A stretch of DNA of 64,000 bases, from the NCBI RefSeq assembly GCF_004000825.1, contig NZ_BILZ01000015.1, positions 38,610-102,609 of the forward strand, read 5' to 3'. This document shows positions 8,073 to 16,853 of this stretch, piece after piece. The number at the start of each line of letters is the position of its first letter. The stretch's first letter is position 1. The stretch is from Paenibacillus kobensis NBRC 15729. GTDB lineage: Bacteria; Bacillota; Bacilli; Paenibacillales; Paenibacillaceae. Both the position numbers and the translations under genes were made by a program. Under the pieces are notes generated by a model that was given only the letters and a program-made list of their open reading frames with translations, searched no databases and had not been told where the DNA came from.

Positions 8073-9485
8073 ATGTCTAAACAACAAATTGGCGTAATTG
8101 GCCTTGCCGTCATGGGCAAAAACTTGGCCCTTAACATTGAGAGCAGAGGCTTTACGGTATCGGTTTACAACCGTTCCCGTGAGAAAACGGACGATCTGAT
8201 GCAAGAAGCAGCCGGCAAGAATCTTGTGCCGACGTATTCGATCGAAGAGTTCGTTGCATCGCTTGAAGTTCCGCGCAAAATCCTGATCATGGTACAAGCT
8301 GGTGCGGGTACTGACGCAACGATCGACTCGCTCGTTCCGCATCTGTCGGAAGGCGACATTATCATCGACGGCGGCAACGCATATTTCCCTGACACACAAC
8401 GCCGCAGCAAAGACCTCGAAGCTAAAGGCTTCCGCTTCATCGGTACAGGCGTATCCGGCGGCGAAGAAGGCGCGCTTAAAGGCCCGTCCATCATGCCAGG
8501 CGGACAAGAGTCGGCATACAAGCTTGTTGAGCCGATCCTGACGGCTATCTCGGCTAAAGTCGGCGGCGACGCTTGCTGCACATACATCGGTCCAGACGGT
8601 GCCGGCCACTATGTGAAGATGGTACATAACGGCATCGAGTACGGCGACATGCAGTTGATCTGCGAAGCGTACAACCTGCTCCAAACGGTGCTCGGTCTGG
8701 ATGCGAAAGAACTTCATGAGATTTTCACGGAATGGAATAAAGGGGAATTGGACAGCTACCTCATCGAGATCACGGCTGACATCTTCTCGAAATATGACCC
8801 TGAGACGGGCAAACCGATGGTTGACGTCATTCTCGACTCGGCAGGCCAGAAGGGTACGGGCAAATGGACGAGCCAAAGCTCGCTCGACCTCGGAGTTCCG
8901 CTGTCGATTATTACGGAATCGGTATTCGCACGCTTCTTGTCGGCAATGAAAGAAGAGCGCGTTTCGGCAAGCAAGCTGCTCAAAGGGCCTAAGCCTGCTC
9001 CGTTCCAAGGCGATAAAGCGGCATTCATCGAGTCCGTTCGCAAAGCGCTGTTCGCGAGCAAAATTTGCTCCTACGCACAAGGCTTCGCGCAAATGCGCGC
9101 AGCATCGGACGAGTACGACTGGAACCTCCGTTACGGCGATATCGCGATGATTTTCCGCGGCGGCTGCATTATCCGTGCACGCTTCCTGCAAAACATCAAA
9201 GACGCATATGACCGCAACCCAGCGCTCAGCAACTTGCTGCTCGATCCGTATTTCCAAGAAATCGTCGAGTCGTATCAAGGCGCATGGCGCGAAGTTGTGG
9301 GAACGGCAGTTGCACAAGGCATTCCAGTGCCTTCGTTCGCAAGCGCGATCGCATACTTCGACAGCTACCGTACGGAGCGTCTTCCTGCGAACCTGCTGCA
9401 AGCACAGCGCGACTACTTCGGCGCTCACACGTTCAAGCGTGTGGACAAAGAAGGTTCGTTCCACCACAACTGGATGGGCAACTAA
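8073..9485 (+). CDS. gndA: 6-phosphogluconate dehydrogenase (decarboxylating)
   Basis: Oxidative pentose phosphate enzyme converting 6-phosphogluconate to ribulose 5-phosphate and CO2 with reduction of NADP+. The protein opens with [15 protein letters not shown] (Rossmann nucleotide site at 7-15) and carries [21 protein letters not shown], the substrate loop [13 protein letters not shown], the KGTGKWTS segment and a C-terminal tail [12 protein letters not shown]. It resembles the Bacillus subtilis GndA/YqjI form very closely. The frame is open from ATG 8046, but GGATGGAAG precedes ATG 8073 and the family begins there, giving 470 residues. It stands alone and is bounded by a convergent hairpin. 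Confidence 0.95.
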   Translation: MSKQQIGVIGLAVMGKNLALNIESRGFTVSVYNRSREKTDDLMQEAAGKNLVPTYSIEEFVASLEVPRKILIMVQAGAGTDATIDSLVPHLSEGDIIIDGGNAYFPDTQRRSKDLEAKGFRFIGTGVSGGEEGALKGPSIMPGGQESAYKLVEPILTAISAKVGGDACCTYIGPDGAGHYVKMVHNGIEYGDMQLICEAYNLLQTVLGLDAKELHEIFTEWNKGELDSYLIEITADIFSKYDPETGKPMVDVILDSAGQKGTGKWTSQSSLDLGVPLSIITESVFARFLSAMKEERVSASKLLKGPKPAPFQGDKAAFIESVRKALFASKICSYAQGFAQMRAASDEYDWNLRYGDIAMIFRGGCIIRARFLQNIKDAYDRNPALSNLLLDPYFQEIVESYQGAWREVVGTAVAQGIPVPSFASAIAYFDSYRTERLPANLLQAQRDYFGAHTFKRVDKEGSFHHNWMGN

Positions 9486-9500
9486 TCGCTTAAGCGGATA

Positions 9501-9530
9501 GGGTTGTCCCCTGTTACAGGGAGACGACCC
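9501..9530. terminator. Convergent hairpin overlapping the stop codon of the 100-aa gene
   Basis: GGGTTGTCCCCTG (9501-9513) pairs with CAGGGAGACGACCC (9517-9530) around a three-base loop that is itself the TAA stop codon of the minus-strand gene. It separates gndA from that gene. Confidence 0.6.
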
Positions 9531-9816
9531 CATCCACCGCATCTTTGAGCCATCGGCGCAGACGGTCGACCTCATGGTCTCCGTGCTTGCGCTGGATAAG
9601 ACTCATCGATGCTTCAGCGAACGAATGAAACATTTTGAGCAAATGTGGCTGCGACAGATCCAGCAATTTCGGATCTTCGTCAGCCACTTTCTTTTTAATA
9701 TATTCGAGTATCCAGATGACATCTTCCCGGCAGAGCGGGTAGCTGTTGTCGAGCAACCGGTTGACTCGTACAGCTGCGAGGCTGCTCGGCAAATTCGTGG
9801 AATGGTTGCTGTGCAT
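9514..9816 (-). CDS. Small soluble protein of unknown function (100 aa)
   Basis: AAAGGAG lies ten bases before the ATG at 9816. The product is mostly helical by inspection, without membrane segment or Cys. It has a PLCREDVIWILEYIKKKVADEDP core and a charged C-terminus (RKHGDHEVDRLRRWLKD). I do not recognise the family. It lies between gndA and the aroK-aroA pair and is transcribed against both neighbours, so context says little about its role. Confidence 0.7.
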   Translation of the reverse strand: MHSNHSTNLPSSLAAVRVNRLLDNSYPLCREDVIWILEYIKKKVADEDPKLLDLSQPHLLKMFHSFAEASMSLIQRKHGDHEVDRLRRWLKDAVDGVVSL

Positions 9817-9937
9817 GATGATTCAGCTCCTTTCATGATTAGGCATTACTATCATCCTTACGGCAAAAGAAAGATTTTTATACCCGGCTGTACATAAAAA
9901 ATGGTATGATAAGGCGGTATGCAAAAGGAGGATTCTT

Positions 9938-10510
9938 ATGATTGAGCAACCAAATCCTCGTACGGATGCTGCGAAATCGGGTGCGGCGGGCAAGATTGTG
10001 CTGGTCGGATTTATGGGCACCGGCAAATCGACCGTGTCGAAGCTGCTGGCTGAACAACTGGGCTGGCGCAGAATCGATTCGGACGAGGAGATCGTCCATC
10101 GTTCCGGCAAGACGATACCTGAGCTGTTCGAACATGGCGGAGAGCAGCATTTCCGCGACATGGAGACGGATACGATTCGTGCTCTAATGGCATTGGACGA
10201 GCCGGCCGTTATCGCTACCGGAGGCGGCGCCGTACTTCGCGAGGGCAATCGTGCTATCATGCTGGAGCACGCATTCGTCGTTGCTCTGAAAGCGGATGAA
10301 GAGCATATCATTTCTCGCGTAGGGAACGATTCCAGCAGACCGCTTCTGCAAGGAGATGCTGCGGCGAACGTACGCCGTCTGCTCGAAGAACGCAGAACGG
10401 TATATGATTTCGCGACATGTATCGTCGATACGACCGGGCTGTCGCCTGAGGCGGTATGCGCTTCAATTATGCAGCAATGGAATGTAATTCATACCTCACC
10501 ATTACAATAA
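9938..10510 (+). CDS. aroK: Shikimate kinase
   Basis: Phosphorylates shikimate with ATP in the aromatic amino acid (chorismate) pathway. P-loop GFMGTGKS is at 24-31, the shikimate-binding DSD is at 47-49, HFRDMET around 71-77 supplies the shikimate-binding Arg, and the ATGGGAV loop is at 93-99. A lid region with SRPLLQ follows. AAAAGGAGG precedes the ATG. The first ~18 residues are an extra polar tail compared with compact shikimate kinases. An EPSP synthase gene follows 16 bases downstream, so two pathway steps are co-transcribed. Confidence 0.93.
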   Translation: MIEQPNPRTDAAKSGAAGKIVLVGFMGTGKSTVSKLLAEQLGWRRIDSDEEIVHRSGKTIPELFEHGGEQHFRDMETDTIRALMALDEPAVIATGGGAVLREGNRAIMLEHAFVVALKADEEHIISRVGNDSSRPLLQGDAAANVRRLLEERRTVYDFATCIVDTTGLSPEAVCASIMQQWNVIHTSPLQ

Positions 10511-10526
10511 AGGAGATTCAACGAAT

Positions 10527-11819
10527 ATGGATGTTATTGTAACGCCTACACCGAAACTGCAAGGCGATCTTCAAGCGCTTTCTTCCAAAAACTATACGAC
10601 TCGTTACCTGTTGGTCGCAGCTCTGGCGGAAGGAACGAGCACTGTTTATTATCCGGCCCACAGCGAGGACAGCGATGCGATGCGCCGCTGCATTCGCGAC
10701 CTTGGCGCTACGATCGAAGAAGACGACGAGAAGATCGTTATCACGGGCTTCGGCAACCATCCGAGCAACGTAAAGCAATTGGACGTCGGCAATGCAGGCG
10801 CCGTACTTCGTTTCCTGATGGCAATTGCTTCGCTGAGCCCGGAAGTGACGTTCATTAACCGCTATCCAGATTCGCTTGGCAAGCGTCCGCATGACGACTT
10901 GATCGATTCGCTCCAGCAGCTTGGCGCTACGATTGAGCACCGCGAAGGGAAGCTGCCGATTACGATTCGCGGCGGCAACTTGAAGGGCGGTAAAATTACG
11001 GTATCCGGCAACATCAGCTCGCAGTTTCTTAGCGCGCTTCTGTTCTTGACGCCATTGCTTGAAGAAGACAGCGAGATCGAAGTGCTGCACGATCTGAAGT
11101 CGAAGATCGTCATCGGCCAGACGCTCGAAGTTATTGAGCAGGCAGGCGTTGTTATCCATGCCAGCGAGGATCTGATGCACTACCGTATTCCAGGCCGCCA
11201 GAAGTATGAGGCGAAGACGTACCGCGTGCAAGGCGACTACCCGGGCTCGGCTGCCGTACTTGCAGCTGCGGCAGTAACGGAATCGGATGTGACGCTGCGC
11301 GGATTGTCCGAGACGAGCAAGCAAGGCGAGCGCGCGATCGTCGACGTGCTGCGCATGATGAATGTGCCTCTGACGCATGAGGACTCTGTCATCCGCATAC
11401 AAGGCAACAAGCAACTGAAAGCTGTCGAGTTCGACGGCGACGCGGCGACGGATGCGGTGCTCGCCATGGTGGCAGCAGCTGTGTTCGCAGAAGGCACATC
11501 CCGTTTCTATAATGTAGAGAACTTGCGTTATAAGGAATGCGACCGCATCACGGACTATTTGAATGAACTCCGGAAAGCCGGCGCCAAAGTGGAAGAGCGT
11601 CAAGCTGAAATTATCGTCCACGGACGTCCGGAAGGCGTAGAGGGTGGTGTCGAGATCGATGCGCATTATGATCACCGCGTTATTATGGCGCTTACGATCG
11701 TCGGTCTGCGCTCCAAGCAGCCGATCCGGATTCGCGATGCGCACCATGTCGCAAAGTCGTACCCAATCTATTTCGACCATCTGAAGGCGCTTGGCGCGCA
11801 AGTGGAATGGGTCGAGTAG
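10527..11819 (+). CDS. aroA: 3-phosphoshikimate 1-carboxyvinyltransferase (EPSP synthase), divergent form
   Basis: Transfers enolpyruvyl from PEP to shikimate 3-phosphate. The two-domain inverse alpha/beta repeat fold is recognisable: K21 and R26 in SSKNYTTR, the PEP/glyphosate loop GNAGAVLRF at 88-96, the S3P site GDYPGSAAV, DAATDAVLAM, and KECDR before the last domain. Compared with the usual SKSxSxR and NAGTxxRP motifs the residues after the conserved Gly are changed (T to A, P to F in E. coli 97/101 numbering), so it belongs to an unusual branch. Length 430 aa is normal. It follows aroK by 16 bases. Confidence 0.88.
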   Translation: MDVIVTPTPKLQGDLQALSSKNYTTRYLLVAALAEGTSTVYYPAHSEDSDAMRRCIRDLGATIEEDDEKIVITGFGNHPSNVKQLDVGNAGAVLRFLMAIASLSPEVTFINRYPDSLGKRPHDDLIDSLQQLGATIEHREGKLPITIRGGNLKGGKITVSGNISSQFLSALLFLTPLLEEDSEIEVLHDLKSKIVIGQTLEVIEQAGVVIHASEDLMHYRIPGRQKYEAKTYRVQGDYPGSAAVLAAAAVTESDVTLRGLSETSKQGERAIVDVLRMMNVPLTHEDSVIRIQGNKQLKAVEFDGDAATDAVLAMVAAAVFAEGTSRFYNVENLRYKECDRITDYLNELRKAGAKVEERQAEIIVHGRPEGVEGGVEIDAHYDHRVIMALTIVGLRSKQPIRIRDAHHVAKSYPIYFDHLKALGAQVEWVE

Positions 11820-11875
11820 AAGCAGCGGGAGTATAAAAGACCGCATGTTCGGAAGAACCTAAACAAATCCCATTT

Positions 11876-11894
11876 GGACGGCGCTTAGCCGTCC
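11876..11894 (+). terminator. Hairpin after aroA
   Basis: GGACGGC (11876-11882), loop GCTTA, GCCGTCC (11888-11894). It is short, and is followed by TTCGGGCATTTT rather than a clean T-run. Confidence 0.55.
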
Positions 11895-11927
11895 TTCGGG
11901 CATTTTATGGTCAGGGAGGCATCTGCC

Positions 11928-12362
11928 GTGGCATATACGCATCCATCCAGAGATCAGCTCCGCGAGCTGCTGGAGCGCTCGAATACGATTGCAGTGGTTG
12001 GCTTATCCGATAAGCCGGATCGTACGTCTTATATGGTATCCGAAGCGATGCAAGCGAAAGGTTACCGCATTATTCCTGTCAATCCGAACGCGGAAACGAT
12101 ATTAGGCGAGAAAAGCTATGCGTCGCTTCGCGACATACCGGAACCGGTCGATATCGTGAATGTATTCCGTAGGAGTGAGCACACGCCTCCTGTCGCGGAG
12201 GAAGCCGTAGCGATTGGCGCCAAGGCGCTGTGGCTGCAGCTTGGCATAGCGAATGAAGAGGCGGCCGAGATCGCTGAGCAAGGCGGTTTGTTCGTCGTCA
12301 TGGACCGTTGTATTAAGGTCGAGGATTCGATTTTGCTGCCAGGCGGAAAAGCCAAAAGTTGA
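11928..12362 (+). CDS. CoA-binding protein (YneT/YccU type)
   Basis: Single CoA-binding Rossmann-like domain: NTIAVVGLSDKPDRTSYMV, then GYRIIPVNPNAETILGEKSYASL, VNVFRRSEHTP and the conserved end VVMDRCIKVE. Proteins of this family bind CoA and are otherwise uncharacterised. The frame is open from ATG 11907, but AGGGAGG sits eight bases before GTG 11928, which is the preferred start and gives 144 residues. It is separated from aroA by a hairpin and is probably its own unit. Confidence 0.88.
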   Translation: MAYTHPSRDQLRELLERSNTIAVVGLSDKPDRTSYMVSEAMQAKGYRIIPVNPNAETILGEKSYASLRDIPEPVDIVNVFRRSEHTPPVAEEAVAIGAKALWLQLGIANEEAAEIAEQGGLFVVMDRCIKVEDSILLPGGKAKS

Positions 12363-12400
12363 GGGGATAAAATAAGAGGTCGTCTCCCACAATAAGAGAG

Positions 12401-12416
12401 GTTTCCGATCGGAAAC
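12401..12416. promoter_or_regulatory. 16-bp perfect palindrome upstream of the Q/G/Y-rich gene
   Basis: GTTTCCGATCGGAAAC is fully self-complementary and lies 34 bases before the start codon of the repeat protein. Flanking it, CGTCTCC (about 12381-12387) can pair imperfectly with the Shine-Dalgarno region GGAGGACG (12434-12441), so it may be an operator or part of a leader structure. Function is not known. Confidence 0.45.
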
Positions 12417-12449
12417 TAAAACTTACCCGCAATGGAGGACGACTACGAA

Positions 12450-13037
12450 ATGTATGCCAACAACCAGCAAGGCTCGCAGTTCCAATCGAATGCACAGCAA
12501 CCGTTCCAGGGAAGCGGCGGATATGTCCAATCTCATTACCAAGGCCAATTGAGCCAACCGAGCTTCGGACAAGGAGGAATCATTCCATCGCCTCATCCGT
12601 TCGCATCCCAAGCGAGCCACTCGTACCAATCGGCACCAACCGGCTATCAGAACTTTACGCCGGCTTCGCAGTCGCTTGGTCCGGTCATTTCCCGCTTAGG
12701 CTGGCAAGCAGGTCCGGATCTGCATCAACAGGCGCAACATTATGCCCCATCGAATAATGCGTTTCATTCGAGCTCGTCTTTCTCGCAAGGGTACTCGTCC
12801 CAGCCAGTCATTTCGCATTACGGCTACCAAGCCGGACCTGATGCTCGCGGTCCTGTAAATAATGCTTTCCAGCAGCAAAGCAGCTTTAACAGCGGCTATC
12901 AACAGCATCAGCCGCAGCATAACGCAAGCTTCGGCTCGCTGACGAATCAGCATCCGGTGTATCAAGCGACACACGCTTATGAGCAAGCAGGTCCAGTCAT
13001 CCAGCATTACGGCGGCTGGGAGTCGAACCACAGGTAA
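12450..13037 (+). CDS. Q/G/Y/S-rich low-complexity repeat protein
   Basis: The 195-residue product is made almost entirely of Gln, Gly, Ser, Tyr, His, Pro, Ala and Asn with very few charged residues, no signal peptide and no hydrophobic helix. An internal repeat appears as GPVISRLGWQAGPD, then QPVISHYGYQAGPD, then GPVIQHYGGW; the first two are each followed by an NNAF motif. The composition is prion-like and resembles some coat or matrix proteins of endospore formers, but no family is recognised. GGAGG lies eleven bases before ATG 12450; an in-frame ATG 18 bases upstream overlaps the ribosome binding site and is less likely. A strong hairpin follows the stop. Confidence 0.75.
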   Translation: MYANNQQGSQFQSNAQQPFQGSGGYVQSHYQGQLSQPSFGQGGIIPSPHPFASQASHSYQSAPTGYQNFTPASQSLGPVISRLGWQAGPDLHQQAQHYAPSNNAFHSSSSFSQGYSSQPVISHYGYQAGPDARGPVNNAFQQQSSFNSGYQQHQPQHNASFGSLTNQHPVYQATHAYEQAGPVIQHYGGWESNHR

Positions 13038-13045
13038 CAACGTAA

Positions 13046-13078
13046 AGGGCTGTTCCCGGCGCCGCCGGGAGCAGCCCT
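13046..13078 (+). terminator. Strong GC-rich hairpin after the repeat protein
   Basis: AGGGCTGTTCCCGGC (13046-13060) pairs with GCCGGGAGCAGCCCT (13064-13078) with one mismatch and a three-base loop. The T-run is weak. Confidence 0.6.
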
Positions 13079-13154
13079 CCTTATGCATGGCTTTGACAAA
13101 AGCATGTTCAGCGCTTACGATCTTACTAGATTAACGAGAGGAGGAAGCATCACA

Positions 13155-15044
13155 GTGAACGTGCTCGGAAGGCTGCAACAGCTAGGCAGATCGTTTATGC
13201 TGCCGATGATCGCGTTGCCCGCAGCATCGATATTTCTTAGCTTAAGCACGCTGCCATGGGAACGGATCGGTCTTGCGTCTATGGCCGATTATTTGTTGTT
13301 AGCCGGCCATTCGATCTTCACGTTTCTTCCTTATGTATTTGCTATCGGTGTCGCAATGGGGATGTCCGGCAACGCGGGAGCGGCCGGCATGGCTGCGCTT
13401 GTCGGCATGTTCATCTATACCGGCATTACAAAGTCGGGCAATGCCGACATCGAACCGACCGTATTGATCGGCGCGCTTATTGGACTCGTATCAGGGTTAA
13501 GCCACGAACGGTTCAAAAATATTAAGCTGCCGGAGTATATTCAGTTTTTCGGCGGTCCCAGATTCGTTCCATTGTTTGTTAGTTTCTTCTCAGTTATTTT
13601 CGCCTCGTTAATGGTCGGGGCTGCGCCGCATATCCAGAACGGGCTTATCGAGCTTGGCGTCATTGTCAATTCAGCCGGAGGCTTCGGCGTTTTTCTATAC
13701 GGCTTCATTCACCGGATACTCGTTGTGTTCGGCTTGCATCATTTACTTAACCATGTGTTCTGGTTCCAGGTCGGCGGCTATACGGCACCTGACGGTACCG
13801 TATCTTACGGCGATTTGCCTAGATTCTTCGCAGGCGATCCGACAGCCGGCGCTTATATGGCTGGTTTGTATCCAACGATGATGTTCGCGCTGCCTGCTAT
13901 TGCGTTGGCCATTATCCAGGAAGCGCGCGAAGATTTGAAGCCGAAAATTCGGCGCACGTTTCTAACGGCAGCGCTCGCTTCTTTCTTAACAGGAGTAACC
14001 GAGCCGGTCGAATTCGCTTTCTTGTTCGTCGCGCCATATTTGTTTGTTATACATGCGCTTATATCAGGCGTCATGATGTGGGTTACATACGAGCTCGGCA
14101 TCCGGCACGGCTTCTCTTTCTCGGCAGGTGCTATCGACTATTTGCTTAATGAGCATTTGGCGACGCGCGGCTGGTTGATTATACCGATAGGCCTTGTATT
14201 CGGGTTGTTCTATTACGTGCTGTTCCGCTGGGCGATCCGACGGTTTCGTATCCCGACACCTGGCCGCGAGGAAGGCTCGCAGCTGGATGAATGGGCAGGC
14301 GATATCCCGTATCGGGCGCCTCTGATTCTGGAGGCAATCGGCGGTAAAGAAAATATCGTGCAGATGGAAGCCTGCATCACAAGATTGCGTATCAAAGTAT
14401 CGAACGAGAAGATGCTTGATATTAACTCGCTTCGCAATCTCGGCGCCGCCGGCGTCATTCGGCTCGGCGGCGGCCATGTTCAGATCGTGTTCGGCACGTT
14501 CTCCGAGTTGATTAAGGAAGAGATGAACAAGGTCATCCGTACCGGCCAATCTCAAGTCCTGTTCTTCTCGCCGATGCAAGGGCGCATGATGCCGCTGGAG
14601 GAAGTGCCGGATCCGATATTCGCCGGCAAGCTCGTCGGTCAAGGCGTCGCATTCATGCCGGATAAGGGTGAACTGGTTTCGCCGGTCAAAGGCAAAATTA
14701 TTCTTCTGTATCCGACGATGCATGCTATTGGCATCCGGACGGATGAAGGGCTTGAGGTGCTGCTTCATATCGGTATCGAAACTTCAAAGCTGACGGATAA
14801 AGGTTATTTCCATGCCGTCGTCAGCGAAGGCGATACGGTAATGCCGGGCCAGCTATTGATCCGGTTCGATCTCAACAGAGTCCGCAAAGCAAGCAAATCG
14901 CTCGCTACGCCGATGATTATTACAAATTCCGATATGGTCAAATCGTGGCGTTTCGCACCGTTCAAAGCGGTTAAGAAAGGTCAAGCTTCGGTAATGTCGG
15001 TCGTGTTAACAGAGAGAGAGGCTGGGGGGGAGAAACGATCATGA
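13155..15044 (+). CDS. PTS transporter IICBA, N-acetylglucosamine/glucose family (NagE-like)
   Basis: Sugar uptake with phosphorylation. An EIIC membrane domain (residues ~1-360, GLHHLLNHVFWFQVGGY and FLTGVTEPVEF) is followed by EIIB with phospho-Cys C407 (VQMEACITRLR) and EIIA with H523 and H538 (PTMHAIGI...VLLHIGIET), the two-histidine spacing of IIA-Glc. The EIIC sequence is nearer to NagE (WFQxG, GDxxRFFAGD, MAGLYPTMMF) than to PtsG, so N-acetylglucosamine is the more likely substrate. Start: AGGAGG ten bases before GTG 13155; the open frame extends upstream without a site. It overlaps the enzyme I gene by four bases. Confidence 0.9.
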   Translation: MNVLGRLQQLGRSFMLPMIALPAASIFLSLSTLPWERIGLASMADYLLLAGHSIFTFLPYVFAIGVAMGMSGNAGAAGMAALVGMFIYTGITKSGNADIEPTVLIGALIGLVSGLSHERFKNIKLPEYIQFFGGPRFVPLFVSFFSVIFASLMVGAAPHIQNGLIELGVIVNSAGGFGVFLYGFIHRILVVFGLHHLLNHVFWFQVGGYTAPDGTVSYGDLPRFFAGDPTAGAYMAGLYPTMMFALPAIALAIIQEAREDLKPKIRRTFLTAALASFLTGVTEPVEFAFLFVAPYLFVIHALISGVMMWVTYELGIRHGFSFSAGAIDYLLNEHLATRGWLIIPIGLVFGLFYYVLFRWAIRRFRIPTPGREEGSQLDEWAGDIPYRAPLILEAIGGKENIVQMEACITRLRIKVSNEKMLDINSLRNLGAAGVIRLGGGHVQIVFGTFSELIKEEMNKVIRTGQSQVLFFSPMQGRMMPLEEVPDPIFAGKLVGQGVAFMPDKGELVSPVKGKIILLYPTMHAIGIRTDEGLEVLLHIGIETSKLTDKGYFHAVVSEGDTVMPGQLLIRFDLNRVRKASKSLATPMIITNSDMVKSWRFAPFKAVKKGQASVMSVVLTEREAGGEKRS

Positions 15045-16774
15045 ACGGAATAGGGGCATCGCCGGGCATTGCGATAGGCAAATCATTTGTTCTCCCGAAC
15101 TGGGAGTGGGAATTGACAGACCAGAAAATTGACGTTGCGGACTTAGCGCGCGAATTTGACCGGCTTTATGAAGGAATCCGAACATCCAAGAACGAGATCG
15201 AGCAAATGAAGGATGAACTCCGGGAAGTTGTGGGCTCGGCGGAAAGCACCATTTTTGACGCTCATCTTGCGATACTGGATGATCCGGCATTCATGAACGA
15301 AATTCAAGGAATGATTCAACGCCAGTACAAAGCGGCCGAAGTGGCTGTGAAGGAAGCAATTGACCATTTTGTCGCGATGTTCGATCTGCTGGATGACGAA
15401 TATATGAAGGAACGAGCGCTCGATATTAAGGATGTCGGCAACCGGCTGCTTAAACATTTGTTGGGTGCGCCTGAGATTACGTTGCCGTCCGATACGCAGC
15501 CGTTTATCCTCGTGGCGAAGGAACTGTCTCCTTCGCAGCTGGCGCATTTGAATCCGCAGCATGTGCTTGGCATCGTGACGTTATCCGGCAGCACGACATC
15601 GCACTCGGCAATCATGGCGCGTGCGCTGGGTATTCCGCTTGTCGTTGGGGTGGACGTCGAGCCTGAAGTGGCCGATGTCATTCCGATTCAGACCGGCGAG
15701 ACGCTCATTATTGACGGGACGGATGGTATCATATGGATCGACCCGACCAGCGAACAGATCGATTCTTATTCGGAGTTGCAGCGGCGCGAGAAGGAAGCGA
15801 AACAGCGGCTCAAAGGGTTTGCCGATGTCGTGCCGGTCACGCCGGACGGCAAGGAGCTCGGTCTGGCTGCTAATATCAGCTCGCTCAAAGAACTTGAAGT
15901 TGCACTTGGAAGCGGCGCCCGCGGCGTCGGATTGTTCCGCACCGAGTTTCTATACATGGACAGAAGCCGGTTCCCGCGGGAGGACGAACAATTCGAGGTC
16001 TATAAGAGCGTTGCCGAGCGGCTGGCCGGCAAACCGCTCATTATTCGTACTCTCGATATCGGCGGCGATAAGCAGCTTGATTATTTCGAACTGCCGGAAG
16101 AGGATAATCCGTTCCTCGGCTATCGTGCGATACGGATCAGCCTTGACCGGACAGACTTGTTCAAGACACAACTGCGGGCCATCGTTCGTGCAAGCCATTA
16201 TGGCAATGTGAAAATAATGTATCCGCTCATCTCCTCTGTCGAGGAAGTTCGCAGTGCGAACCGGTTGCTGAACGAAGTAAAGCAAGAACTGCGCGACGAA
16301 GGGCACTCGTTCAGCGACACCATTGAAACGGGAATCATGATCGAACTGCCGGCAGCGGTGCAAATCGCGGAACTGTTGGCAGAGGAGGTCGACTTCTTCA
16401 GTATTGGAACGAACGATCTCGTTCAGTTCACACTTGCGGTCGACCGAATGAATGAACAAATCTCGCATCTGTACGATCCGTTTCATCCTGCTATCTTGCG
16501 TATGCTGCGCATGACGGTCGAAGCCGCGAAGAAGAACGGCATCAAGATCGGCGTATGCGGGGAGATGGCAAGTGATTTGAGTGCATTGCCAATTTGGCTG
16601 GCGTTAGATGTCGATGAGCTCAGTATGTCGGGGCACGCGATATTGGAGCTGAAGGAACGGCTGCTTCTGACGACACAGCAGGATAGCATAGAATTGTTCG
16701 GCGAGTTGTTGCGGTGCAGCACGAGTACGGACATTCATGAGAAGCTTCGGGCGTTCGCTTCCGCAGTACATTAA
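15041..16774 (+). CDS. ptsI: PEP-protein phosphotransferase (PTS enzyme I) paralogue
   Basis: Takes phosphate from PEP to start the PTS relay. The N-terminal HPr-binding domain is followed by the phospho-His H188 in GSTTSHSAIMARAL, then the PEP-binding TIM barrel with GLFRTEFLYMDR, LDIGGDKQL, SIGTNDLVQFTLAVDR and the catalytic Cys in GVCGEMASD. Length (577 aa) is normal. The active-site loop reads GSTTSH where canonical enzyme I has GGRTSH. The ATG overlaps the IICBA stop (ATGA), so they are translationally coupled, but no HPr gene is adjacent. It may be the housekeeping enzyme or a system-specific copy. Confidence 0.88.
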   Translation: MNGIGASPGIAIGKSFVLPNWEWELTDQKIDVADLAREFDRLYEGIRTSKNEIEQMKDELREVVGSAESTIFDAHLAILDDPAFMNEIQGMIQRQYKAAEVAVKEAIDHFVAMFDLLDDEYMKERALDIKDVGNRLLKHLLGAPEITLPSDTQPFILVAKELSPSQLAHLNPQHVLGIVTLSGSTTSHSAIMARALGIPLVVGVDVEPEVADVIPIQTGETLIIDGTDGIIWIDPTSEQIDSYSELQRREKEAKQRLKGFADVVPVTPDGKELGLAANISSLKELEVALGSGARGVGLFRTEFLYMDRSRFPREDEQFEVYKSVAERLAGKPLIIRTLDIGGDKQLDYFELPEEDNPFLGYRAIRISLDRTDLFKTQLRAIVRASHYGNVKIMYPLISSVEEVRSANRLLNEVKQELRDEGHSFSDTIETGIMIELPAAVQIAELLAEEVDFFSIGTNDLVQFTLAVDRMNEQISHLYDPFHPAILRMLRMTVEAAKKNGIKIGVCGEMASDLSALPIWLALDVDELSMSGHAILELKERLLLTTQQDSIELFGELLRCSTSTDIHEKLRAFASAVH

Positions 16775-16789
16775 CTTTTGACCATAAAA

Positions 16790-16831
16790 CAGCCGGCTGT
16801 CCGTTGTATGCTACAACGGGCCAGCCGGCTG
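16790..16831. terminator. Long hairpin between ptsI and the convergent PfpI gene
   Basis: CAGCCGGCTG (16790-16799) pairs with CAGCCGGCTG (16822-16831), with an inner CCGTTGT/ACAACGG stem. It serves the convergent genes ptsI and the DJ-1/PfpI gene. Confidence 0.75.
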
Positions 16832-16853
16832 ATTGGCGCTCAGATGCGATGGG

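Noticed and set aside
8001..9575. Long minus-strand frame of 524 aa opposite gndA
   Set aside because: It lies antisense to the clearly identified 6-phosphogluconate dehydrogenase and has biased Arg/Val/Cys-rich content, typical of a shadow frame in GC-biased genes.
10518..11846. Minus-strand frame of 442 aa opposite aroA
   Set aside because: Shadow of the EPSP synthase gene; no start signal and no recognisable domains.
12401..12416. The perfect palindrome read as a terminator for the CoA-binding protein gene
   Set aside because: There is no loop and no T-run (AAAACTT follows), so an operator or leader element is more likely than a terminator.
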